Shown here: positions 25,057 through 31,794 of the stretch, in pieces
How the letters are laid out: the number at the start of each line of letters is the position of its first letter
Position numbering within the stretch: the stretch's first letter is position 1
Source: a virus
Strand: one strand, 5' to 3'
IMG/VR virus record: IMGVR_UViG_3300028843_000261
Span: 1 to 46,501 of that record
Length of the DNA stretch: 46,501 nucleotides
The notes under the pieces: model-generated
Database searches by the model: none
What the model was told of the DNA's origin: nothing
Seen by the model: only the letters and a program-made list of their open reading frames with translations
Translations under genes and position numbers: made by a program

Positions 25057-25078
25057 GCCATAGGCCAGCCATAGGCCA
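25057..25078. repeat. tandem 11-base repeat in G+C-richer non-coding island
   Basis: GCCATAGGCCA is repeated back to back. Similar heptamers (TATGGC or GCCATA) recur through 24900-25080. The 24740-25118 gap holds no convincing gene. It contains this repeat, the LexA box, the TTGATCAG pair and a candidate promoter, and its base composition is richer in G+C than its flanks. Confidence 0.5.
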
Positions 25079-25120
25079 TACTGAAAAACAATCCCCTATG
25101 AGGCAAAGAATCGCAGGCAT

Positions 25121-25148
25121 AAAAAAAGCGCTCCCAATGGGAACGCTT
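25121..25148 (-). terminator. intrinsic terminator of the 25180-25971 gene
   Basis: Reading leftward, AAGCG/CGCTT and TCCC/GGGA arms (25126-25148, one A-C mismatch, loop of 3) are followed by seven U residues (25127-25121). It is 32 bases past the stop of the upstream leftward gene. Confidence 0.8.
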
Positions 25149-25179
25149 CCTGTTTTCTTGAAAAACAATTATTTAATAA

Positions 25180-25971
25180 TTAATCTTCACTTGCGATTTT
25201 ATTTGCAGAGGCGACGACAGCCTGAGCGAATAAAACATTAGGCCACATTGTTTTTTCGCAGCGCTCCACGTCTTTCTTGTTTTCTTCGCAAAGAGTCTTG
25301 AATTCCTCAAGCGTGATTGAAGGATTTGCAATGACTGCATTCTGAACAACAACTTTAAATCCACCTTTCGCTTTCTTTGCTGGCTTAGGAAGTTCAAGTT
25401 CAAACTCTTTTGCGTATGCCTTAATCCCACGGAGAGCTTGGGCAAGATCTACATCGGAAAGATCTTTTATCATTGAGCTAATCATTTCTGTGATTTCAGA
25501 ATATGAAGATGGTTCAAACTCGGCTTCAACAAGATGATCACGAATATTCACTTTGCGATCTTTCGCAGAGACGCGATAGCCGCCTTCTGTCATTGCATTG
25601 TTAAACAATTTCCCAGCCTGTTTGAATTTAACTCCGGCGGTAACAATTGCAATTAACATTTGATCGTCAGAATGATCGGCAGCAACACCGTTCTTGACAA
25701 TCTCTTCAACTAATTCTGACACTGGACGTTCTGACATAACTGGTAACTCCATTGATTTGATTCCAGCAGCGAGGATCGCTACCACTTCTTTCTTCTTGCC
25801 TTTCTTTGCTTTGATTTTGTTTGCCGCAGCAATCTCCAAAAGCGTCGCAACAGACGGTTGGTTTTCATCGTCGGCCTTGTCATCAAAAATGAATTCGCCA
25901 ACTGACTCGTCAGCGCGAACAAATTTTCCAGTACGAAGGGCTTTAAAGTTTGCGTTTATTAATGCTTTCAT
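25180..25971 (-). CDS. hypothetical protein, isolated transcription unit
   Basis: 263 residues. No family recognised. The sequence is helical and charged, with a lysine patch KIKAKKGKKKE (about 53-63), a second one (PAKKAKGGFK, about 196-205), and an acidic N-terminus. It has its own strong sigma70-type promoter (26052-26079) and a terminator just after its stop, so it is a monocistronic unit and may be highly expressed. A GGAG site precedes the ATG. Possible roles include a DNA-binding or nucleoid-like protein or an anti-host factor, but nothing in the sequence decides this. Confidence 0.6.
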   Translation of the reverse strand: MKALINANFKALRTGKFVRADESVGEFIFDDKADDENQPSVATLLEIAAANKIKAKKGKKKEVVAILAAGIKSMELPVMSERPVSELVEEIVKNGVAADHSDDQMLIAIVTAGVKFKQAGKLFNNAMTEGGYRVSAKDRKVNIRDHLVEAEFEPSSYSEITEMISSMIKDLSDVDLAQALRGIKAYAKEFELELPKPAKKAKGGFKVVVQNAVIANPSITLEEFKTLCEENKKDVERCEKTMWPNVLFAQAVVASANKIASED

Positions 25972-26051
25972 TTTTATTTCTCCAAAAGTTTTATTGGCCT
26001 GATAGCCTTACATGCTGGCAACTAATTTGCCGCATGTACCGAACAAAGACA

Positions 26052-26079
26052 ATTATAGTTGTCCAAAAAATTATTACAA
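26052..26079 (-). promoter_or_regulatory. strong sigma70-type leftward promoter
   Basis: Reading leftward: TTGTAA (26079-26074), a 16-base spacer, TATAAT (26057-26052). The start of the 25180-25971 gene is about 80 bases downstream. This is among the best promoter matches in the window. The 26002-26176 gap around it holds no gene. Confidence 0.6.
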
Positions 26080-26176
26080 CCTTAAACAGACCGATTTGAA
26101 AATATATTTTGCTAGCCTTTTTTGTGCGCGAGTTGCGCTGGCAAGAACATACATATAACAAGTCGGATTACAATAG

Positions 26177-26374
26177 CTAGACTTTCCAGCTACGAGCTTC
26201 TTGAACATTTAACGAAAACGGTCCTATCTTTCTTTTGTGAGCCTCTTTCCTCACTTTAATCCATACTCCAATTTCCGTATCGCTACACGCAATAATTGGA
26301 ACTGACCCATGCTCTGCTAAAAACGCCAATATCTTTTCGTTTGTTGCTTTTTTGTAATTTAGGAATTCAATCAT
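26177..26374 (-). CDS. small hypothetical protein
   Basis: 65 residues from ATG 26374, preceded by GGAGAA; an earlier ATG at 26404 lacks a site. It has MIEFLNYKKATNEKILAFL at the start and IIACSDTEIGVWIKVRK in the middle, and looks like a small alpha/beta fold. No function recognised. Its leader contains CATAAATGG, related to motifs before several other leftward genes. Confidence 0.5.
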   Translation of the reverse strand: MIEFLNYKKATNEKILAFLAEHGSVPIIACSDTEIGVWIKVRKEAHKRKIGPFSLNVQEARSWKV

Positions 26375-26412
26375 TGAAATTCTCCATTTATGTATGAATA
26401 GCAAAATGCCAT

Positions 26413-26444
26413 CCGAATTGCAGACTCATAGAATCTGCAATCGG
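26413..26444 (-). terminator. hairpin after the 26448-26672 gene, possible terminator
   Basis: CCGA plus TTGCAGA (26413-26424, one bulged A) pairs with TCTGCAA plus TCGG (26434-26444), loop CTCATAGAA. Leftward it is followed by only a weak U-rich CATTTTG stretch, so termination efficiency is doubtful. Confidence 0.4.
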
Positions 26445-26447
26445 GAG

Positions 26448-26672
26448 TCACTCTTCTGGGAGCTGCATCTCGTAATATCTACCTATAGTTACATTGCCAC
26501 AATAAGCGACTCCGCTCTCGGCTATAACGCCACATCCGCTGACCCGATCCGTGTCCTCGTCTAAAAACTCATTTAAACTCTTGACCGAACAGAACAGCAT
26601 CGGTGCTGGAATGTTTTTGCGAATCCCACTTTCAAAAAGACGCTTTGAAATATATACCACGACAGTTTTCAT
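26448..26672 (-). CDS. small hypothetical protein
   Basis: 74 residues with GGAGAACC before the ATG. MKTVVVYISKRLFESGIRK opens a short alpha/beta fold; a middle SGCGVIAESGVAYCGN stretch holds two cysteines. No family recognised. It sits in the run of small unknown leftward genes between 26177 and 27533. Confidence 0.45.
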   Translation of the reverse strand: MKTVVVYISKRLFESGIRKNIPAPMLFCSVKSLNEFLDEDTDRVSGCGVIAESGVAYCGNVTIGRYYEMQLPEE

Positions 26673-26686
26673 TTTGGTTCTCCAAT

Positions 26687-27085
26687 TTATGAATGAGTGT
26701 ATCCATCTTTTTCAATGCCAAGCCACATCCCGCACCATTTTATCATTATGCAATCCATCACAGGCACTATTTCTTTTCTGAATTCCCGATATGTTTTTGG
26801 ATAGACCTCGGTTGGATTTCTATCGTAAACTTTTTTCAATGCAGCTCTTTGCTCTTTAGTTAAAAATGTCATTCTTGTATCTACTCTTCTGGCTGAATGG
26901 TCGTCCTCACGGACGCAATGTTTAATTTCGTTTTCGTCTGAGCTTGCAACTTCAGAATCGTCAATTGTTTCTGCCAGCTCAAAAAGAATGCTGGAGGTTT
27001 CCTGAAACAAGAAGTCGTTTTCTGCGACCGATCTGGCCTTCCATCCTTCTGCAAGCGAAATGATTTTGCTTTTTAAATTTTTCAT
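26687..27085 (-). CDS. hypothetical protein
   Basis: 132 residues. The N-terminal MKNLKSKIISLAEGWKARSV is helical and the acidic middle (DSEVASSDENE) looks disordered. The C-terminal part (TFLTKEQRAALKKVYDRN and KWCGMWLGIEKDGYTHS) looks folded. No function assigned. It overlaps the next leftward start by 4 bases. Confidence 0.45.
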   Translation of the reverse strand: MKNLKSKIISLAEGWKARSVAENDFLFQETSSILFELAETIDDSEVASSDENEIKHCVREDDHSARRVDTRMTFLTKEQRAALKKVYDRNPTEVYPKTYREFRKEIVPVMDCIMIKWCGMWLGIEKDGYTHS

Positions 27086-27270
27086 AGGTTCTTCTCCAGT
27101 TCCGTTTTGATACGCTCCATTCTGTCAACTGTGCTTTCAAGGTTTTCAAGCTCGTCGAATTCAATTGCGTCCTTTAGCTTTATGATTTCCATTTCCAAAA
27201 AAGATACAGCGCAATGAACTTCGGCTTTCAGTTTCCTGTTTTCGTTTTTAAGCTGCTGGACATAATTCAT
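27082..27270 (-). CDS. small coiled-coil protein
   Basis: 62 residues, almost entirely heptad-like: YVQQLKNENRKLKAEV, then KLKDAIEFDELENLEST. It probably forms a coiled-coil dimer. It overlaps both neighbours by 4 bases. Function unknown. Confidence 0.5.
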   Translation of the reverse strand: MNYVQQLKNENRKLKAEVHCAVSFLEMEIIKLKDAIEFDELENLESTVDRMERIKTELEKNL

Positions 27271-27533
27271 TTTAATTCCTCCCTGTCAAATAGAATTGCA
27301 TCGCCAGCGATATAGTCTGTTTTTGAGATCACTCTCGCCGCGAGCATTGTTGCAACATGATTTATTTCGTGACTAGAAAACTTTGCTTCCTCTCCGATTA
27401 TAATGACGCGACCATCAATGAGCGTCACCGACTCTATAAAGCCGCCAACTATTTTTTGCATTTCCTCAAGACTAACCTCCTTGCCTCCATTTATTTCGAC
27501 AACGTCTCCGTGAACTGGTATTAATCTGGCCAT
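27267..27533 (-). CDS. DUF3846-like small protein
   Basis: 88 residues. The pattern VEINGGKEVSLEEMQKIVGGFIESV, then INHVATMLAARVISK and IAGDAILF resembles the DUF3846 family found in phages and plasmids: a glycine turn after SLEEM.K.VGG, N..AT, and a closing I.GD strand. Its role is not established. It overlaps the preceding gene by 4 bases. Confidence 0.5.
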   Translation of the reverse strand: MARLIPVHGDVVEINGGKEVSLEEMQKIVGGFIESVTLIDGRVIIIGEEAKFSSHEINHVATMLAARVISKTDYIAGDAILFDREELK

Positions 27534-27535
27534 GA

Positions 27536-28447
27536 TTATTCTCCTGATAAAGATTTTAGTTGTGAGTATACTTTTTCTAGATCGCGAAATGCGTCTGATT
27601 CCCTAGTGCTTTTGTCAATATAGACTATTTTTGTGTGACCGTCCTTCACCTCCTCCTGGAGATTTATCGGAACATTGTGGTCTCCTATTTTTATGGTTGC
27701 TCCCATTCCGCCAGAGAGCTTGTATTCGTTCTGAGCAGACTTGGCAGCGAATCCAAACACGCGATGAAATCCAACATGCGACATTGCTGCAAGACGCTCA
27801 ACGCTCAAAGACTGATTGTACTCCTTAACGACAACGGCACATGAGCAAGAATGACCGACTCTTTGGAATGCCGCCGAAGAAGTTCCTCCGACCAAAATGC
27901 GTACTGACTTGCCAGCTTTTTGCAATTCACCAAAAACCTTCAGGACTACAACAGAACGCCATAGTGAATCGTCAGCGTCAACTAAAGCAAGGCCTCCTAT
28001 GTTTATGAACAATGTTATCAGCGAGTGTTTCTTATCTACGACAACACGCTCTCTCCTACTCCATGCTGACTCAAGTTTTCCGGCATAAACCTTGTGGATA
28101 TCTAGCTCATCGCCGAACCTATCAAATTTTAATTTCCTCTTGACAGATTCTATCCTCTGCTTTGAATTAACATTGCTCATGTCGATTGTCTTATTCATTC
28201 GATTGACTTTTTTCATAAGGCTTTCATACAAAGCTTTGTCCCCAGTAAGGGCATGGTCTATAACGTCACCGACATTTTCGTTGGTGCTGCCAAGCCAATT
28301 GCTATAATTTCTTTGTGAGCGATTCATGAATTTGCGAAACACATCTGCATTTTCCCCAGACGGGACGTAGTCCATTAGGTCAAGGATTGATTCAAAATAA
28401 ACACTCACAAGTCTGTCATTTTTCAAAACTATATTTTTGTTTTTCAT
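27536..28447 (-). CDS. VWA-like (DUF7192-type) partner of MoxR ATPase
   Basis: 303 residues from ATG 28447, with GGAGTG upstream and one base after the ATPase stop. The core alpha/beta section (HSLITLFINIGGLALVDADD, about 141-160; VVVLKVFGELQKAGKSVRILVGG, about 166-188) resembles a von Willebrand A-type fold and the phage DUF7192 family. The MIDAS DxSxS is replaced by NIGG. The C-terminal half has CAVVVKEYNQSLSVERLAA and FHRVFGFAAKS. Pairing with a MoxR-type AAA+ gene is a well-known arrangement in cellular genomes, where the pair acts as a chaperone or metal-loading system. The target here is unknown. Confidence 0.55.
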   Translation of the reverse strand: MKNKNIVLKNDRLVSVYFESILDLMDYVPSGENADVFRKFMNRSQRNYSNWLGSTNENVGDVIDHALTGDKALYESLMKKVNRMNKTIDMSNVNSKQRIESVKRKLKFDRFGDELDIHKVYAGKLESAWSRRERVVVDKKHSLITLFINIGGLALVDADDSLWRSVVVLKVFGELQKAGKSVRILVGGTSSAAFQRVGHSCSCAVVVKEYNQSLSVERLAAMSHVGFHRVFGFAAKSAQNEYKLSGGMGATIKIGDHNVPINLQEEVKDGHTKIVYIDKSTRESDAFRDLEKVYSQLKSLSGE

Positions 28448-28448
28448 T

Positions 28449-29657
28449 TTATTGCACTCCTTTGAATTGAAATCCGCAAACAGCTTTTTCCTCTTTGCTC
28501 CAGTCTGCGAAATATCCCAGTTCAATATCTTCAATAGACCAATCACACTGCTCCTTCATGTCACTTGCATCAATCATGACTCTAGTAGAAAGCAACTTGT
28601 TGAGACGATGGCTTGATATTTTATTTCTTATCTCAATTCCCCATGCTAATACTTCTGGATCAACAAGCTTTTCTTCGACCGCTGGACTATAGTCCATAAA
28701 GATCGTGCCTAAACGGAAGCGATCCTTTGTAGCTCCGTCAAGAGCAACACGTCCGTGATACATCTGGTCGGCTCCATCGCCGAAAGTATTTGCTGCTCCT
28801 ACCGCAACAAAATCTTTGTGCTTGGACACTTTTGTTTTCTTGTATCGTTGAGGCAGAAAGAAATGGCTGTTTGCAAGAGCCTGATTCAAAAACACAAGAA
28901 CGTTCGCGTCACTGTTGTCCATCTCGTCAAACAAGAATACTCCGCCGTTTTCGTATATATCCAGGAACACGGACATGACATGATCAAACCGACCGTCCTT
29001 GCCTATTGGCAAAAGCCATCCTGCAAATGAAGACTCGCTAACTCCGGCTGAGCATGACTGGGATCCATAGCGCAAGCCAATAGCATCTGCTAATTGTTCT
29101 GCGACATGAGTCTTGCCGCATCCACTTGGACCGACAAGGAGAATGTTTTTCCTTGCTTCCGCCAGCTGAACCATCCTTGGAAACAATTCGTGGACGACTC
29201 CTTTAATCGCCTTTGGCTTTTTGTTGCCGATTTTTATTGCGGTCACATTAAACTTTTTCGACTCCCTTTCTATGGCAGCTGTCATACGCTCCTTTACTGT
29301 GGAAACAAAGTCATGCTGAATTTTCCGCAATTCGTTTTCGCGTTTTTCTATTTTATCGGCACATGATTTCTCAATTCCTTTCAATGCGCTGTCTTCAATT
29401 GACTTGACGTGAAAGTCAATTATGTGAGACGCATCGTTTACCGGAATAACTTTTTGAATAGCGCCAGTGGAAGTTTTGTGCAGGACTACAGAATCATAAG
29501 CCTTATCAAACTCCTCCCGATCTGCTTTTTCGCAGACATGAAGTTGTCTTTTAAGGTCTGCAATTTTTCCTTTTTGATCGTCAAGTTTAATTCCAAGGTA
29601 GTCCAGCATCATGCGGACTTGTGAACGTTCAAGTTCTAAAGTTATAGAGTTTTTCAT
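28449..29657 (-). CDS. MoxR-type AAA+ ATPase
   Basis: 402 residues. A long N-terminal helical/coiled-coil region (about 1-140) precedes the AAA+ core. Motifs are Walker A GPSGCGKT (176-183), Walker B GVFLFDEMDNSD (239-250), sensor 1 VAVGAANTFGDG (284-295) and GATKDRF with the arginine finger (308-314). The AANTFG...Y.GR..LD.A.KDRF string matches the CbbQ/NorQ/MoxR group of ATP-driven remodelers. It probably acts with the VWA-like protein encoded directly after it. Its leader has the ACATAAACAGG motif. Confidence 0.8.
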   Translation of the reverse strand: MKNSITLELERSQVRMMLDYLGIKLDDQKGKIADLKRQLHVCEKADREEFDKAYDSVVLHKTSTGAIQKVIPVNDASHIIDFHVKSIEDSALKGIEKSCADKIEKRENELRKIQHDFVSTVKERMTAAIERESKKFNVTAIKIGNKKPKAIKGVVHELFPRMVQLAEARKNILLVGPSGCGKTHVAEQLADAIGLRYGSQSCSAGVSESSFAGWLLPIGKDGRFDHVMSVFLDIYENGGVFLFDEMDNSDANVLVFLNQALANSHFFLPQRYKKTKVSKHKDFVAVGAANTFGDGADQMYHGRVALDGATKDRFRLGTIFMDYSPAVEEKLVDPEVLAWGIEIRNKISSHRLNKLLSTRVMIDASDMKEQCDWSIEDIELGYFADWSKEEKAVCGFQFKGVQ

Positions 29658-29729
29658 ATCGTTACCTGTTTATGTTGTAAGTAAATTTCTGTTTCATCCT
29701 TTTGGAATCATCAGTTCCAGCACACACTG

Positions 29730-29755
29730 AAAAACAGAACGGGAGTTTCCTCCCG
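29730..29755 (-). terminator. intrinsic terminator after the 29763-30101 gene
   Basis: A six-pair stem CGGGAG/CTCCCG (29740-29755, TTTC/GAAA loop) followed leftward by CTGTTTTT. It sits just after the stop of the upstream leftward gene and separates it from the MoxR gene, which must then have a promoter in the following 70 bases or be read through. Confidence 0.7.
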
Positions 29756-29762
29756 CTGTGGT

Positions 29763-30101
29763 TTAGCCTACGAAGCTTCCTTCTTGCAACGTATAACCAT
29801 CCCACTCGATGTCAAAGGCTTGCATCATGATTAAACCTAGCAGGCTTAATATCAGCCTTTTTATAGGAAGAGACTCTTTTGCGCTGTCTGTCATTACGGT
29901 TTTTATTATATTATCTTTGTTGTCAAACAAAGAAAACTGTAACGACCCCTCAAACAAACTAATTATCCTGATCTTGTAATTGTCAAATTCAATTTGCGCA
30001 AAATCATTGTAGATGAAAAAATCCTCAATGTATTTTTCAAGGCTCAGCTGATTCAAGGCGCAAGTCAGCATTCCGGTTTGAGTTTTGTCAAAGTTTTTCA
30101 T
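29763..30101 (-). CDS. hypothetical protein
   Basis: 112 residues. The N-terminal half is polar with a SLEKYIEDFFIYNDFAQIEF segment; the middle has a short beta run (KIRIISLFEGSLQFSLFD), and the C-terminal LILSLLGLIMMQAF is a hydrophobic helix that could be a membrane anchor. No function recognised. An AGGGAGC site precedes its ATG. It is the last gene before a terminator. Confidence 0.45.
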   Translation of the reverse strand: MKNFDKTQTGMLTCALNQLSLEKYIEDFFIYNDFAQIEFDNYKIRIISLFEGSLQFSLFDNKDNIIKTVMTDSAKESLPIKRLILSLLGLIMMQAFDIEWDGYTLQEGSFVG

Positions 30102-30151
30102 GATGTAGCTCCCTTTATAAAATTAAAGTCTTCACGATATTGTTTTTCTTG

Positions 30152-30358
30152 TTATGCACCCAACTCACTTTCCAAAACGCTATCAAACTCTTCACCAGCA
30201 ATTTGCTCAACGCGCTTCCGCATGGTTTGGAATTCCTCAGTGTGATCCCAAGACAAACTGTTTAGCTCACGAACATGGTCGCTCCATTGCTTTACGAAAT
30301 CCTCGCGACTAATTTGTTTTTCGTTTCCAAAACAATTCTTTACAGTAATAGTATCCAT
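30152..30358 (-). CDS. small hypothetical protein
   Basis: 68 residues, acidic and mainly helical (REDFVKQWSDHVRELNSL, MRKRVEQIAGEEF). No family recognised. GGAGG precedes its ATG. Confidence 0.45.
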   Translation of the reverse strand: MDTITVKNCFGNEKQISREDFVKQWSDHVRELNSLSWDHTEEFQTMRKRVEQIAGEEFDSVLESELGA

Positions 30359-30402
30359 TTTAAAACTCCTCCAAACTAAAAACTTTTATTGTTCTCATTA
30401 TC

Positions 30403-30801
30403 TCATACCTCGTCCATGTAAATAATTTCTTCAATTGACTCTACAAATTCGTCAACATTGTCTATTGCGTACTCGAGGGTTTCAAGCTCAAGATCAATAA
30501 TCAAACATTTTAAATCAAAAGAAAACATTCTATCAACAAGTGAGTCGATAAATTTTTCAGTTTCGGTGTCGTATGTATTTCCAGCGACAACATCTAAAAA
30601 TTCAACTTCGTCGTCACAGAGCCGAATCACATTAAGTTTTTCCAGTACAGAAATTACACAGACGCGTTCTTCATAAATTTTGTCTGCCGTATCATCAAGC
30701 TCAATTAGAGTGTCCATAGCGTGATCTCTGGCTCTGACAAGAGGAGTTGTAATTTTATAAATTCTGCTATCGAATTTTTCAATTAATTTTTGGATGTTCA
30801 T
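30403..30801 (-). CDS. hypothetical acidic protein
   Basis: 132 residues, helical, with a strongly acidic C-terminal third (DNVDEFVESIEEII). Such acidic phage proteins can mimic DNA or bind basic host factors, but this is only a possibility. The leader carries ACATAAACAGG before the ATG, as for the MoxR gene. Confidence 0.45.
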   Translation of the reverse strand: MNIQKLIEKFDSRIYKITTPLVRARDHAMDTLIELDDTADKIYEERVCVISVLEKLNVIRLCDDEVEFLDVVAGNTYDTETEKFIDSLVDRMFSFDLKCLIIDLELETLEYAIDNVDEFVESIEEIIYMDEV

Positions 30802-30827
30802 AATATTAATCCTGTTTATGTTGTTGA

Positions 30828-31016
30828 TTAGATTTTTGAGTAGCGGATTGCCATGTCAACAATTTCGCTCGTTCTCATTGAGCACGACTCGCTCATGTCT
30901 TTTAAATTTTCGTCAAATTTTCCAGAGCGTACAAATGTTATTGCTTTTTGACCACAGCATCCAAGCTTTTTCATTTCAGTCATTTGCTTCAACACATTCT
31001 TTTTTAAATTTTTCAT
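30828..31016 (-). CDS. small hypothetical protein
   Basis: 62 residues, basic and helical (MKNLKKNVLKQMTEMKKLGCCGQKA), with a CC pair and a polar C-terminus. It opens the leftward set of small genes after the long non-coding region. Its leader has CATAAACGG. No function recognised. Confidence 0.45.
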   Translation of the reverse strand: MKNLKKNVLKQMTEMKKLGCCGQKAITFVRSGKFDENLKDMSESCSMRTSEIVDMAIRYSKI

Positions 31017-31734
31017 AATAATTTCCGTTTATGTAGTTTCGGGATAATTCCCATCGTCAGGACTGGCAAAGAACCAGCCGACTACAAAACCTTTCTGTAA
31101 ATTTTTAAATTAATAAGTAAAGCTAGAAAGGAAAAACTAAAAGTTTTATTTTTGTTTGCAGCACGATTTACCTTTCGGCTTCGCTAGGACAGAACGTATC
31201 GGTTTCACTTTGACGACTTACGATTTTAAAAATAAAAAAATCAACATCAATTTAGTGGCGATTTTGTTTGCTGCTATTTCACGCTTCCTTGGGGCGACGT
31301 GTATGGGACCCTGTGACTTTAGATAAATAAGATAAAAACTTTTTGCTGTGAGTTTTTTCTTAATTGTGTTTACTCGGTGGTAACACTGGTTTCCAGTCAC
31401 TCACTTAAACCTACAATGTATCCTCTATTGCTAGAGCTGGTAGGCTTAAAGTGTTAAAGAGCGGCAGAGGCGCGGTGGCTTGCCAGAGGCAAGTTATATT
31501 GAAAAGACCGACTTGGCAAGACAAAAATGACGATTTTTTGATTATCTATAAGTAGTAGGCTATAGAAAATATAAAAAAGCTATATAAAACAACAACTTAG
31601 CAACATTGAAAAAAGTGTACATTTACCCTGAAAATGCCACCAAATATGCCCTATTTTTGTCGTGGTTTTCAAAACAAGCATATTGCCAATGCCGCTAGAA
31701 TTGGGCTTTCAGCATACTTTGATAGGAATAAGAC
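31017..31734. other. long structured non-coding region
   Basis: No convincing gene on either strand for about 720 bases. It contains several inverted repeats: GGGATAATTCCC (31041-31052), a CTGG/CCAG hairpin near 31064-31079, ACTGG-TTT-CCAGT (31385-31397), an imperfect pair CACTTAAACCTAC/GTAGGCTTAAAGTG (about 31402-31453) enclosing CTCTA/TAGAG, and CTTGCC-AGA-GGCAAG (31479-31493). It may hold an RNA gene, promoters for the 31016 genes, or both. A 60-residue leftward frame at 31218-31400 is not supported by a ribosome site. Confidence 0.5.
31568..31595 (-). promoter_or_regulatory. candidate leftward promoter
   Basis: TTGTTG (31595-31590), 16-base spacer, TATATT (31573-31568) read leftward. It lies in the non-coding region about 550 bases upstream of the 31016 gene and downstream of the helicase terminator, so it could transcribe the structured stretch and the small genes behind it. 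Only moderate match. Confidence 0.35.
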
Positions 31735-31762
31735 TATAAAAACAGTCTTTTCTAAAGACTGT
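31735..31762 (-). terminator. intrinsic terminator of helicase operon
   Basis: A perfect nine-pair stem ACAGTCTTT/AAAGACTGT (31742-31762, 3-base loop) followed leftward by UUUUUAUA. It is 33 bases past the helicase stop (31795) and ends the leftward early block. Confidence 0.8.
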
Positions 31763-31794
31763 CTAGCTTATATGCTCCTATACTAGTCTTATTA

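Noticed and set aside
24885-25168. Leftward frames of about 70 codons in the 24740-25118 gap
   Set aside because: No ribosome site at a sensible distance, composition of repeats, and they overlap each other and the terminator region.
28495-29624. Rightward open frames opposite the MoxR gene
   Set aside because: They run antisense to the clearly recognised ATPase and show no ribosome sites.
31218-31400. Leftward frame of 60 codons in the long non-coding region
   Set aside because: No good ribosome site and an unusual lysine-rich, repeat-derived product; the region looks structural instead.
31385-31453. Possible tRNA or tRNA-like element
   Set aside because: Hairpins are present but no cloverleaf with a T-loop GTTCNANNC and acceptor stem could be built.
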